A stretch of DNA of 45,064 nt from Micromonospora foliorum (GTDB lineage Bacteria > Actinomycetota > Actinomycetes > Mycobacteriales > Micromonosporaceae). Under the pieces are notes generated by a model, which saw only the letters and a program-made list of their open reading frames with translations, had not been told where the DNA came from and made no database searches. Every line of letters starts with the position of its first letter. Position 1 is the first letter of the stretch. Below are positions 34,191 through 42,526 of this stretch, piece after piece. The stretch is taken from positions 1 to 45,064 of the forward strand of contig NZ_JAKKFF010000350.1 in NCBI RefSeq assembly GCF_022229015.1, read 5' to 3'. Made by a program: the position numbers and the translations under genes.

Positions 34191-35075
34191 GTGACTACCC
34201 CTCAAGGCGACTCGCACGATCATGCAAGCAGGAGCGAGTACCACGAAAGCCCTGCGCACACCCAAGAGGAGTACCGGCAACTCGGAAGGGACTACGAGTT
34301 AGCTGTCGACCGACTGCGCTCAGCCAGATCCGCACAGTTCGCCTACTTGCTGGTCTTACTCTCCGCGTTCACGCTAGTAGCACTACTCGCCTATTCTGTG
34401 ATTATCGGACTGTGGCGCGACCAACCCGTCGTGACCAGATACGTCGGACTCATAGCGCTTCTCGTGCTATGCATTGCGGCAGGCAATCTCGCAATCAGGA
34501 ACCGTCGTCGAATTGTTGAAATCGACGTGGAGGTGCGGAACCTAAACCACGATCGCCAAAGTGCTGCCGCCGGAATGCCCACCGACTCACTTGAGTCACT
34601 TCGAATCTACCGCGAAGCCTCCCAAGACATCGTCACGCAATTCCGAGGGCGGGCAACCCGGAACCTGCGAGCACACAACACGGTCCAGGCAATCATCATC
34701 ATCGGCTCCATCAGCGCTTCGACCACAACTGCCCTCATGGCGGGCGAGCACCCGCTGAGCTGGGTTTCTACCGGCCTTACAGCATTCATCAGCATTACGG
34801 CTGGACTCGCGGCCTACTTCAAGTTCCGGGAGCGCGGATACAACCTACAATCAACAGCAGACGAAATTGAGAAGCACTACAACGCAACCCAGTTCCGCCT
34901 AGGCGAATACGGCGCAGGCGACGCTGAAGCTGGGGATCCAAAATCGGACGCAGGCACTGAAGCAGAAGCGGCACGCCTGAGGCGATTTGCTGAGAATGTC
35001 GAACGATTGCGGGATGAGCAACGTAAGCGTGAGTTGCAGCTTGAACAATCCCCGGGCCAACGCGAGGAGCGCTAG
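34191..35075 (+). CDS. SLATT/DUF4231-like four-helix membrane protein
   Basis: A 294-aa protein with four membrane helices (about residues 50-74, 84-102, 164-184, 189-210). Between the second and third is a cytoplasmic helical region, and the C-terminal tail is a charged coiled coil (about 255-290). The stretch after the last helix, FKFRERGYNLQSTADEIEKHYNA continuing to FRLGEYG, matches the SLATT/DUF4231 pattern. Members of this group are predicted pore-forming effectors in nucleotide-signalling defence systems. No SMODS cyclase or SLOG sensor gene is adjacent. G+C is visibly lower than that of the core genes. GTG 34191 follows CGGAG. Confidence 0.7.
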   Translation: MTTPQGDSHDHASRSEYHESPAHTQEEYRQLGRDYELAVDRLRSARSAQFAYLLVLLSAFTLVALLAYSVIIGLWRDQPVVTRYVGLIALLVLCIAAGNLAIRNRRRIVEIDVEVRNLNHDRQSAAAGMPTDSLESLRIYREASQDIVTQFRGRATRNLRAHNTVQAIIIIGSISASTTTALMAGEHPLSWVSTGLTAFISITAGLAAYFKFRERGYNLQSTADEIEKHYNATQFRLGEYGAGDAEAGDPKSDAGTEAEAARLRRFAENVERLRDEQRKRELQLEQSPGQREER

Positions 35076-35126
35076 CATCGGCCGATGTCGGGTTAGCGAG
35101 ACCCTTGAGGGGGGTAGAGGAGACCT

Positions 35127-35570
35127 ATGGAAGCGACACGCGCATCTGTCGATGAATTGCATTCACGGCCAGACCCCCTCGATGACGCCACAGTCGAAGG
35201 GCTAGGCGAACTGAGTAAGGCGTTGGAGACAATCCACCGGGTGCGCGGTCACCTATACGCCGCTCATCAGCTCGTCGGCGGGGCGGACCTCACCCTTGAC
35301 CGTGTCGTCGAGCTACTCCGGCAGGCAGGACACGACGAGGTCGCCGACCGGGTGGAGCGGGAATTGCTGGGCCGGAACGTCCTACCAGGCCGGTGGACCT
35401 TCCAGATCATGGAGGAGTTCGACGACGGCTACTACGCGGCGTTTCAGGAGGTCGAGCGGTACGCCCGGGACAAGTTGGCCGGCGGTCGGCGGCACATCTA
35501 CGAGGCGGAGATGAAAGAGCGACGGCGTACCCATGGGATGCCGGGGCATGAGGCTACGCCGCAGGAGTGA
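35127..35570 (+). CDS. Small acidic partner protein of the SLATT gene
   Basis: 147 aa with a helical composition and no membrane segment: LGELSKALETIHRVRGHLYA, then GADLTLDRVVELLRQAGHDE and YYAAFQEVERYARDKLAGG. I recall related hypothetical proteins in actinomycete elements but know no function. A strong GGGGGGTAGAGGAGA ribosome site precedes ATG 35127. It follows the SLATT-like gene by 51 bp in the same direction, so they may form a unit. Its G+C is closer to the host than that of the SLATT gene. Its 3' end overlaps the convergent GT2 gene by 17 bp. Confidence 0.75.
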   Translation: MEATRASVDELHSRPDPLDDATVEGLGELSKALETIHRVRGHLYAAHQLVGGADLTLDRVVELLRQAGHDEVADRVERELLGRNVLPGRWTFQIMEEFDDGYYAAFQEVERYARDKLAGGRRHIYEAEMKERRRTHGMPGHEATPQE

Positions 35571-36330
35571 CCGGCAGCCCGTTCGGGAGCATCGAGGCCA
35601 GGGCTTCGGCTCTGGCCTCGATGATCTTCATCCGGCCTTCGTACTCGACGGGTTCGCGGTGGGCGGCTTGGCTGGTGACCTGGCCGGGCCACTTGCGATA
35701 GAGCAGGCCGTGTTGGCGGGTGAAGTAGCCGTCGCTGATCGCGCTCGCGGCCAGAAGGAGGCCGGTGTCCTCGGAGGCAGGGAGCGCCATCCAGCCGCCG
35801 AGGGCCAGAAGCAGATCCCGGCGGATGCACAAGGTGGCGGGGTGAACCTGGGATCGGTAACCGTTCGCCTGCCAGAAGCTCAGGACGGCACCGCGGGCGA
35901 TGGTTCCGCCTTCCGGGTCCTTGTCCCAGCCGAGGGTAGATCCGTCGGGCATCAGGTCCAGGACGCGGGAGGTGGTCCAGCCGATCTGCGGGTGCGCCTC
36001 GAAAGCGGCGATATCCCGGGCCAGGGCACCGGGGGTGAGCTGGTCGTCTGCGTCCAAGACCTTGACGTGTTGCCCGGCGACACGGGAAAGAGCGGAGGTA
36101 CGGGCAACACCCGGCCCGCCGGGACGACCACCGCCGATGCTGATGCGAGGGTCGTCCGGCAGGACACCGTTCAGCGCGCCGGTCTGCCCGTCCTCCTGGA
36201 CGAGCCACTGCCAGTCCCACCCGTCAGGCATCTCCTGCTTGACCAACGAGTCATACGCGCCGGTCAGGTGTTCGATGCTGGGCGCGTGAACTGGCGTGAT
36301 GACCGAGACGAGCTGCGTCAAGTTTTCCAC
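35554..36330 (-). CDS. Family 2 glycosyltransferase
   Basis: About 258 aa of GT-A fold. The N-terminal strand is LVSVITPVHAPSIEHLTGAY, the donor-binding DXD-like motif is VKVLDADDQLTPGAL, and the acceptor-side motif reads GGWMALPASEDTGLL (ED). Glycosyltransferases of this kind recur in actinomycete integrative elements with no known target. The GTG at 36330 or TTG at 36321 overlap the end of the GntR/UTRA gene (TTGA), so translation is coupled. It ends the leftward regulatory operon. Confidence 0.85.
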   Translation of the reverse strand: MENLTQLVSVITPVHAPSIEHLTGAYDSLVKQEMPDGWDWQWLVQEDGQTGALNGVLPDDPRISIGGGRPGGPGVARTSALSRVAGQHVKVLDADDQLTPGALARDIAAFEAHPQIGWTTSRVLDLMPDGSTLGWDKDPEGGTIARGAVLSFWQANGYRSQVHPATLCIRRDLLLALGGWMALPASEDTGLLLAASAISDGYFTRQHGLLYRKWPGQVTSQAAHREPVEYEGRMKIIEARAEALASMLPNGLPVTPAA

Positions 36331-37286
36331 CGTTGAAGTTTGTGGGAGTAGACCAATTCCGTCCGGTCCCCCGGCATCACCACGTCGGCCACCTCGACAA
36401 CGCGGCCCTTGGTGTCGATCGAGGTCTTGCGCACGGTGAGCACCGAGACGCCCGGGTCGATGTCCAGCAACTCGGCCTCGTCCGGCGACGGCGGGCGCGC
36501 GCGGATCTCGTCGTCGATCCGGTCCACCTCGATACCGAGGGTATGGAGTTGGTGCTGTGTGCCGCCCGGCCAAGGCTCCTTGCCCGCGTCGAGCAGGTCC
36601 GGGTTCGCCGCCACCAGGTCATACGGCAGGTAGGAGTACGACATTGTCAGCGGCGCGTTCTCATGCCGCGAGGTCGTCCAGTAGACCCGTCGCAGCAACG
36701 GCGCACCCGGCTCAACCTGCAAGGCCGCCGCCATGTCCGAATCCGCCTCCACGCGGGCGTACTCGGCGTGGAACTTCAGGTCATCGACGGTCAGGCCGGT
36801 GTCGTGCTCGGTGGCCCCGGTCTTCAGCCGCTCCGACTCGTCGAGTAGCGCCCGGTCCTTTTCCCACTGGTAGCGCTCGGCGTTGCGCCGCCGTACCCGC
36901 TGACGGGGTGCCCGCACGTAGGTGCCGCGTCCTTGCTCCGCGCGGACCAGGCCCCACTCCCGGAGTTGCCGGATGGCGTTGCGAACGCTGGTGCGGGACA
37001 GGCCCGACGAGTCGGCCAACTCCGTCTCGCTCGGCATCAGCGTCCCGGGGGCCAGCTCACCGCCCACGATTTTGGCCCGCAACTCTTCTGCGAGTTGCAG
37101 GTAACGAGGGCGCCAGTCCCGGCCTTGCACACCGGCCACCGTACCCCCTAGACGTTCCAACGTCTGCCAGGCGGTCCCGCCTGCCGGCCGCTCAGGCACT
37201 GGAGGCACGACGGCCGCTGGCCGCTTCGTGGACCGCACGCCCGTCGAGGGCATCCGACCGATGAGCCGCCGGTCAGCGGTGTTCAT
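36318..37286 (-). CDS. GntR/HutC-type regulator with UTRA domain
   Basis: A 322-aa regulator. A 55-residue disordered N-terminal extension precedes the GntR winged helix (PRYLQLAEELRAKIVGGELA, then SETELADSSGLSRTSVRNAIR). The C-terminal UTRA ligand domain covers about 150-315 (PLTMSYSYLPYDLVAANPDL, LDIDPGVSVLTVRKTS). It differs from the short GntR at 38490. It is coupled to the DUF6907-like gene by a 14-base overlap. The N-terminal extension could be avoided by a later start near the DNA-binding domain. Confidence 0.88.
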   Translation of the reverse strand: MNTADRRLIGRMPSTGVRSTKRPAAVVPPVPERPAGGTAWQTLERLGGTVAGVQGRDWRPRYLQLAEELRAKIVGGELAPGTLMPSETELADSSGLSRTSVRNAIRQLREWGLVRAEQGRGTYVRAPRQRVRRRNAERYQWEKDRALLDESERLKTGATEHDTGLTVDDLKFHAEYARVEADSDMAAALQVEPGAPLLRRVYWTTSRHENAPLTMSYSYLPYDLVAANPDLLDAGKEPWPGGTQHQLHTLGIEVDRIDDEIRARPPSPDEAELLDIDPGVSVLTVRKTSIDTKGRVVEVADVVMPGDRTELVYSHKLQRWKT

Positions 37287-37617
37287 GGCACCCCTCCAGA
37301 GGTTGCCCCCTGGTCATCATCACCAGTCGGGCGTAGGTCAGCTCGTAGATGAGCCGGTCGAGCTGGATTCGGGAGAGCAGGACCGATTCGGTGGCACCGC
37401 TGCGGCTGGCGTCGAGCTTCACGGCCAGGTCGCGGCGACGAAATCGGTCGGTAAGCAGTTGCACGCTGATCCAACCGGTTCGCTCCCCGCCGATGGTCCG
37501 GAGCAGCCCGTGATGCATTGGATCGCTCGGGCCGCACCCCCGGCACCAACTCGGGCAGTCGGCAGGATTCGTGGACGGAGTCGACCCGCCAGCATTCGTG
37601 GCCTCTGACTCAGTCAC
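37273..37617 (-). CDS. DUF6907-like zinc-binding protein 1
   Basis: 114 aa. The N-terminal half has NPADCPSWCRGCGPSDPMHH, a Cys/His cluster of the DUF6907 type, and the C-terminal half is a beta-alpha fold with WISVQLLTDRF and ESVLLSRIQLDRLIYELTYA. Similar in design to the upstream gene, so the two are probably ancient duplicates. GTG 37617 overlaps the upstream stop by eight bases. Confidence 0.78.
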   Translation of the reverse strand: MTESEATNAGGSTPSTNPADCPSWCRGCGPSDPMHHGLLRTIGGERTGWISVQLLTDRFRRRDLAVKLDASRSGATESVLLSRIQLDRLIYELTYARLVMMTRGQPLEGCHEHR

Positions 37618-37939
37618 CGGTGGCCTCCGTGCGGGTGCCCGCCTGGGCCAACAAAGAGCGCAGCCGCTCGGCCAGTTGGGCAGCCTGCGGGAGGGACAGC
37701 TCCACCCAGGCGATCCCGCCCCGGCTCGTCACGTGCACCGCGACCAGGGGCACGCGAGCGTCGGAGCCGACGAGGTACGAGACGAGCTGGCCGCTTTGCC
37801 GACTGTCGCCCAGGCGGTGCATCGGGCCACGATGACGGCGCGGCATGTGGGCCATCAGCGGCGGCACCAGGTGGCCGCATCGGTCGGGTGCGCACCACGC
37901 CGGGTGGCTACCGCTGGTCAGCTTGCCCGCGTTGCTCAC
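37610..37939 (-). CDS. DUF6907-like zinc-binding protein 2
   Basis: 109 aa, beginning VSNAGKLTSGSHPAWCAPDRCG. The Cys/His cluster (HPAWC, C at the +5 position, HRGPMHRLG) precedes a beta strand pair and the helix WVELSLPQAAQLAERLRSLL. GTG 37939 is chosen because it overlaps the stop of the preceding small gene as GTGA and sits at the point where similarity to the DUF6907 type begins. A longer frame to 38038 exists but would cover the neighbour. Confidence 0.78.
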   Translation of the reverse strand: MSNAGKLTSGSHPAWCAPDRCGHLVPPLMAHMPRRHRGPMHRLGDSRQSGQLVSYLVGSDARVPLVAVHVTSRGGIAWVELSLPQAAQLAERLRSLLAQAGTRTEATGD

Positions 37940-38166
37940 CGAAGCCACCGCCCACCGTCGCCCCGGTAGATCTGGGCCGGTGTCATCAGCGGTGCGCTCC
38001 TCAGCACCGGCAAATTCCGAGTCGGCGCGTTCGCCCACGCCTGCATCGGCGTCACGCAGGGCGTACAGCGGCCCGAGGTGGCCGCGTTCCCGCCGGGACT
38101 AGACGGCAGACGTCTGCGGGACCTCCAGACCGAGAACCAACGCCGCCGACGATGAGAGCCAGACAT
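37936..38166 (-). CDS. Small Arg-rich element protein
   Basis: 76 aa: MSGSHRRRRWFSVWRSRRRL, ending RSAPLMTPAQIYRGDGGRWLR. Strongly basic, with two cysteines (GRCTPCVTP) and a C-terminal amphipathic patch. I do not recognise the family with certainty. It heads the leftward operon with the DUF6907-like, GntR and GT2 genes, because its stop overlaps the next start (GTGA). Possible DNA- or RNA-binding role, inferred from charge only. Confidence 0.5.
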   Translation of the reverse strand: MSGSHRRRRWFSVWRSRRRLPSSPGGNAATSGRCTPCVTPMQAWANAPTRNLPVLRSAPLMTPAQIYRGDGGRWLR

Positions 38167-38489
38167 CGCACCTCCACGGGTAGGCCGGAACCGGTGGTCA
38201 GCAACGCGAGAACGCAGCCGGCCACCGGTCCGGATGAGGGCGCGGCGCACCGTCCGACGCAGACGGGTCGGGTATCGCCGAGCCAGCTTGTACGCGCAGC
38301 TACCGCAACCGGTCCGACAGGACGCCGCGCGTCACGTGCGACCAGGAGCAACGCGAGACAACCCCTGATACAAGCCGTCATCCTGACCGCACAATCGGAA
38401 ACGTACCTACAAGTGGATGAGTTGTCTAGACATGGAAACCTGCTCGCTGGTTGACACTTGATAAGACAAGTGCCAGGTACGGTGGCCGA
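38167..38489. promoter_or_regulatory. Divergent control region with GntR operators
   Basis: The 323-bp gap between the leftward operon and the short GntR gene. It holds a clear ACTTG-N6-CAAGT dyad at 38456-38471 (extended CACTTG/CAAGTG), overlapping a TTGACA -35 hexamer at 38451-38456. A weaker related site, AGTTGTCTAGACATG, is at 38420-38434. It is the probable autoregulation site of the short GntR. I see no gene in it. Confidence 0.75.
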
Positions 38490-38912
38490 GTGCCCACCCC
38501 GCACTACGGACAGCCCCGTTACCGCGTCATCGCGGACCAACTCAGGGAACGCATCGAGAGCGGCAGCATCCCGCCAGGTTCGCTCCTGCCGACCGAGAGC
38601 GCCCTTACCTCGGAGTTCCGGGCAAGTCGTGGCACTGTTCGTCAGGCCATAGCCGTCCTACGCGAGGAAGGCTTAGTCACCACCGAGCACGGGCGCGGCA
38701 CCTCGACGAGGCCGATTACTCTCGGACACGACTCAAAGCAGGCCGCAAAATCCGACAACGAGCGATTTGAAATCGCTGCCGATGCGGATATTGCAAAACT
38801 CTTCGGCGTTGAGATCGGCACAATCCTGATCGGGCAGCAGCAGGTTCACCGACGCAACGGAGTCGTCGAGTCGGTCGTCAGAGGCTATTGGCTGCACCGC
38901 CCGGGACAGTAG
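38490..38912 (+). CDS. Short GntR regulator, likely element repressor
   Basis: 140 aa. Residues 1-75 are the GntR winged helix (YRVIADQLRERIESGSIPPG, then TSEFRASRGTVRQAIAVLREEG). The remaining 65 residues form a short C-terminal domain (FGVEIGTILIGQQQVHRRNG) instead of a full 160-residue UTRA domain, a size seen in KorSA-like AICE repressors. The GTG at 38490 follows an operator-bearing promoter. It probably binds ACTTG-N5/6-CAAGT sites at its own promoter and at 33982-34031. Confidence 0.82.
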   Translation: MPTPHYGQPRYRVIADQLRERIESGSIPPGSLLPTESALTSEFRASRGTVRQAIAVLREEGLVTTEHGRGTSTRPITLGHDSKQAAKSDNERFEIAADADIAKLFGVEIGTILIGQQQVHRRNGVVESVVRGYWLHRPGQ

Positions 38913-39061
38913 AGGCACGATGTCTACAACCCCTTCCATGCGACAGGTTGACCCGCCATGGTTCCAACCTAGAGCCGACGTGGCCCGGAAACCTGCAATG
39001 CCTTGCTACGCTCCGGATGAGCCACCGGGGTGGCCTCGACCGACGTTTCTAGGGGAAACGA

Positions 39062-39949
39062 TTGTCCAGCGACGCACGTGCCGAGGATCTGCCGCTCCAG
39101 GCTTCAACCGGAACAACGGGAGCCGCAGAGCCCGCTTTGCCCATACCTAAACCACGTCCAACGGTTACTCCTGCTTCAATCAGCTTTGAGCCTATCGGAA
39201 TCTCCGGTGTCGCTCAGGCGGCAGTGGCTCTAGCCGTAAGCCTGGGAGTTCTAAGGCTGCTAGGGGTAGCTGGCGGCGACAGCCGGTTGGCGGTGTCAAT
39301 TCTCAGAGAGTCGGGTTACACCGCCCCAATTGCGGCGATCCTTATCGACACTTTCCCGAGCGTCGTTCTCTACAGCATGCTTTACTTGATCGAGTATCGC
39401 GGGATGACGAAGGAGATTAGTCGGGCGAGCGGTGATCCAGTGTCGCAAGCATTCAACTGGAGCCACATTGCACTCATTGGACTAGGTCTATTGCTATTCA
39501 ATTTTTCAGTTTGGTACTTCTTCCTTGCGTCGATTGCAGTCTTCGCCGCCTACTCCTATGCAGACAAAAAAGGACGAAAGCGGGCGAGAAAAACGGGTAA
39601 ACGGCTCAGCATTCCTCAGTATAGGGCCGTTAAAAACAGTCACGTCTGGCTAATGCTTGCCTCTTCCCTAATCCCGTCAATCATCTCGCAGGTATCATCC
39701 ACGACCCCTTGGCAGACCACTGAGTTGGTGAAGACTAGCGACGGCAAACAGATCGTCGGAGTTGTGCTTCGTGTGGACGAGAGATGGTCCGCTCTACTCA
39801 CACAGAATCCACGCACCATTGAGTACATAAAGACCAGCAGCGTGGAAAGTCGACAGACATGTAAGCCCAAGGGCGATAACCGCAATCTCGTACAATTCAT
39901 TGCACGCAATGAGCGCAATCGACATGGCGGAGTCAAGTGCCCCGAATAG
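39062..39949 (+). CDS. Polytopic membrane protein of unknown function, low-G+C cargo
   Basis: A 295-aa protein from TTG 39062, preceded by AGGGGAA. A Pro/Ser-rich N terminus (1-45) precedes hydrophobic segments at about 50-70, 88-110, 135-166 (long, perhaps two) and 194-212, with a basic loop (KKGRKRARKTGKR) at 169-181. About 80 residues of soluble C-terminal domain follow (DGKQIVGVVLRVDERWSALL). I do not recognise the family. It is downstream of the GntR gene in the same direction, with a 149-bp gap. G+C is visibly below the host average. Confidence 0.75.
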   Translation: MSSDARAEDLPLQASTGTTGAAEPALPIPKPRPTVTPASISFEPIGISGVAQAAVALAVSLGVLRLLGVAGGDSRLAVSILRESGYTAPIAAILIDTFPSVVLYSMLYLIEYRGMTKEISRASGDPVSQAFNWSHIALIGLGLLLFNFSVWYFFLASIAVFAAYSYADKKGRKRARKTGKRLSIPQYRAVKNSHVWLMLASSLIPSIISQVSSTTPWQTTELVKTSDGKQIVGVVLRVDERWSALLTQNPRTIEYIKTSSVESRQTCKPKGDNRNLVQFIARNERNRHGGVKCPE

Positions 39950-40062
39950 CCAGCAACGCGGACGGATTCCTCAGACGCCCCTGCAGCCAGCAGGATCAGC
40001 CAGTCATGCTGACCGCCAGGATTTAACGTCCCCAGAAGTGGCAGGATGTCCACATACCCTGA

Positions 40063-41274
40063 CTAAGCCTGCTGCACAAAACTTACTGTGATGTCTAAAA
40101 TCGCCCTGGCCTGTCGCTGCGCCCGCTTCGCCTTCAGGTACTCCAACGCCACTTCAGCAATTTTCCCCGTCGCGGCACCAATCAAAGCCGGCGCAATCTT
40201 CCCGCCGGCTATTGCTCCCCCCAGGGTTCCGATACCCGATAGGGTGAAGTCTCTTACGCCTTTCTTGGCGGCAGCCATTGCAGGCGACTGCATCGCGGCC
40301 TTTTGAAGCTTTTCCCTGGCAGGAGCCAGTTCCCCATAGACGACACCCCTGGCCTCCCTCGCCCAGCTCCCATCACCGTCAGGGAGCCCATGTATCTCTC
40401 GTAATGCCGCCGCCAGGACTTCACGCCATTCGGCAAACTCGTCGCTAGAAGCCCGCAAGGACGTCAAGTCCCTAACATTCATCGAAATGTTAGGGACCGA
40501 TATCGCTGCCAACTTTTGCAAATGCCTCTCCCTGCCGTCAATCACCGTGCCAGCTCGCTCGAAAACAAATCGAAGCAAAGCATCTTCAACCGAGCTCCGA
40601 GCGAGAAGACTGCAGGACCCAGGCCATTTTTTGGAAACATTGATTCCCGCTCCAATCAGCGCCTGCGAAGCAGAAACATCCCTGGTCATAGACGCCGGGT
40701 CAGCTCTTAAAGCACGCAATTGATTCAACTCTCGGTCGCACCTTACCCCCGCAGGCGATTGCCAGTCGGCATCCTTGAAATGCCCAAGGGCCGTTGACGG
40801 GTGCTGCGCGATCGACCGCTTTTGTATAAAAATCAGGGCATTGGCGTCTGCCAGCGGCTTCGCCGTCAGCAACACATCAAAAACCTCAAGTGACCGCCGC
40901 TTAATTTCTCGTGGTGTGCCATCGACGCTCATGAGCGGGTCTTGCATCATGACCTGATGCGAGTACAGCAGGAGGGTCATGGCTGCGCCGAAGTAACGGT
41001 TGAGCATCCCAGACGGAGGGCCAGGCAGTCCGTATCCACGATCACTATCGTGCAAATATGAAGGTAGCATCAGTGGACGCAGTTCCCCTTCATCGAGTGG
41101 GACAACATCACCACTCGGCGAATACTCAGCATGGTCTCTATGGAACTGCGCGAAATGCTGGGCCGGCGCTCTCTCGACACGCCGAATCAGTTCGATAGTC
41201 AGCGGCTCTCCCCACCATGCCAGAATAGAGGCATAGGGATCGGATTTGCTAATGTGGCGCAGCACGTAGTGCAT
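40063..41274 (-). CDS. Unrecognised 403-aa cargo protein with Gly/Ala-rich hydrophobic C terminus
   Basis: No family is recognised. The N-terminal half is mostly alpha-helical with Trp and Tyr (LAWWGEPLTIELIRRVERAP), a central Pro/Gly stretch (LPSYLHDSDRGYGLPGPPSG) and then helical segments. Near residues 345-385 a Gly/Ala zipper region (GTLGGAIAGGKIAPALIGAA) could enter membranes. The gene is visibly low in G+C, and converges with the membrane protein gene at 39062-39949 with 113 bp between. It could be a membrane-active effector, but nothing direct shows this. Confidence 0.65.
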   Translation of the reverse strand: MHYVLRHISKSDPYASILAWWGEPLTIELIRRVERAPAQHFAQFHRDHAEYSPSGDVVPLDEGELRPLMLPSYLHDSDRGYGLPGPPSGMLNRYFGAAMTLLLYSHQVMMQDPLMSVDGTPREIKRRSLEVFDVLLTAKPLADANALIFIQKRSIAQHPSTALGHFKDADWQSPAGVRCDRELNQLRALRADPASMTRDVSASQALIGAGINVSKKWPGSCSLLARSSVEDALLRFVFERAGTVIDGRERHLQKLAAISVPNISMNVRDLTSLRASSDEFAEWREVLAAALREIHGLPDGDGSWAREARGVVYGELAPAREKLQKAAMQSPAMAAAKKGVRDFTLSGIGTLGGAIAGGKIAPALIGAATGKIAEVALEYLKAKRAQRQARAILDITVSFVQQA

Positions 41275-41849
41275 GACCGCTTCCGGGGGTAAGAGTAGGG
41301 GACCTCATCATTGCAGAGAGACGCAACCTGACTCGGTAGGAGCGCCGGGCACTCCAGCCCGGTACCTGCGGCCGCCTTACAGCAACAGTGACAGCAACCG
41401 GCCCTTTGATGATCTCTGATTGTTGCATGGTGATCATCATTGCCGAATTTCTCTGTTTTGGATCAAGGCACCGCGCTTCGCGCGGCGCGGGCGGCAAGCC
41501 CGGCCGGCGGCAAGCCGCCCCGGTCGCCTTCGGCACCGGGGCGGTGAGCCACCGACAGCCGCCGGGACACCGCCCCGCAGACCAGAGGGATCAGCTCCAA
41601 CCAGCCCGTGACGGAAGCCGACGGGTCTTCCTGATCGCGTGGACGGGGCTTCCGGCTGCCGCGCCAGTCCAACCCCGGGACTGGCTTGCCACCGAGTGTC
41701 TCCGAGCCTCGCCATGAGCAGCGCCACCGCCCAGGACGTGCCCGGCATTCTCGACAGCCCGCAGCAGCGCACGGAAGCCCCGCCAAGCCACCGAACGGCC
41801 GCTAGGACAAGGTGATGTGCCGGGCCGAATGCAGAACTACTGACCCAAG
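41275..41849. other. Hairpin-rich noncoding region, candidate origin or transfer locus
   Basis: 575 bp with no supported gene. It contains TGATGATC/GATCATCA arms near 41407-41446, then clustered GC stems: CCGCGC-TTC-GCGCGG (41471-41485), GGCGGC-AA-GCCGCC (41506-41519) and CCGCCCCGGT with ACCGGGGCGG (41515-41544). The last two share bases and so are alternative folds. Such clusters occur at plasmid double- or single-strand origins and at clt transfer loci; which it is cannot be told. Confidence 0.4.
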
Positions 41850-41891
41850 GCTCAGGGCGTCTCCAGGGCGTCAGGGCGTCGTCAGGGCGTC
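41850..41891. repeat. Right arm-type repeats (four CAGGGCGTC units)
   Basis: CAGGGCGTC starts at 41853, 41864, 41872 and 41883, with intervals of 11, 8 and 11 bp. The first two units lie in a 25-bp block that repeats the left arm (26205-26229). The last unit lies inside the 135-bp att repeat. Helical spacing suits cooperative integrase binding. Confidence 0.72.
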
Positions 41892-41941
41892 AAACGCCGC
41901 CCAATGTTGACCATGAACGACCATCGACGCCCGAACATAGA

Positions 41942-41977
41942 ACCAGCTCAGAGCCATGATCGAGGCTTTGAGCTGGT
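41942..41977 (-). terminator. rnpB terminator supplied by the element
   Basis: ACCAGCTCAAAGCC and GGCTCTGAGCTGGT (minus strand) form a 14-bp stem with one G-U type pair around an 8-base loop, right after the P1 3' strand, followed by TTCTATGTT. The host copy at 26088-26123 is a perfect 12-bp hairpin of the same design. Confidence 0.75.
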
Positions 41978-41979
41978 GG

Positions 41980-42407
<428 letters not shown>

Positions 42408-42413
42408 GCTCTC

Positions 42414-42419
42414 ATCCTA
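42414..42419 (-). promoter_or_regulatory. rnpB -10 box
   Basis: TAGGAT on the minus strand, seven bases before the first base of helix P1 at 42407. It matches the actinomycete -10 consensus and places the transcript start at about 42407. The -35 region is not obvious. Confidence 0.6.
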
Positions 42420-42526
42420 ACGACGAGGGTGCTGCCGGTATTGCCGCCCCGCCTGGGCAAGATCGCGCAGCTCAAGAACGGTCCGGCGAATGCGTGCCGT
42501 AGGGCGACGGCTAGCCTCGTGGGGCT

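Noticed and set aside
38052..38540. A leftward reading frame across the GntR promoter
   Set aside because: It has no recognisable motif, covers the operator-bearing promoter and overlaps the short basic gene in another frame.
41463..41786. Leftward open frames in the hairpin region near attR
   Set aside because: They follow the GC-rich stems and have no family support, so the region is treated as noncoding.
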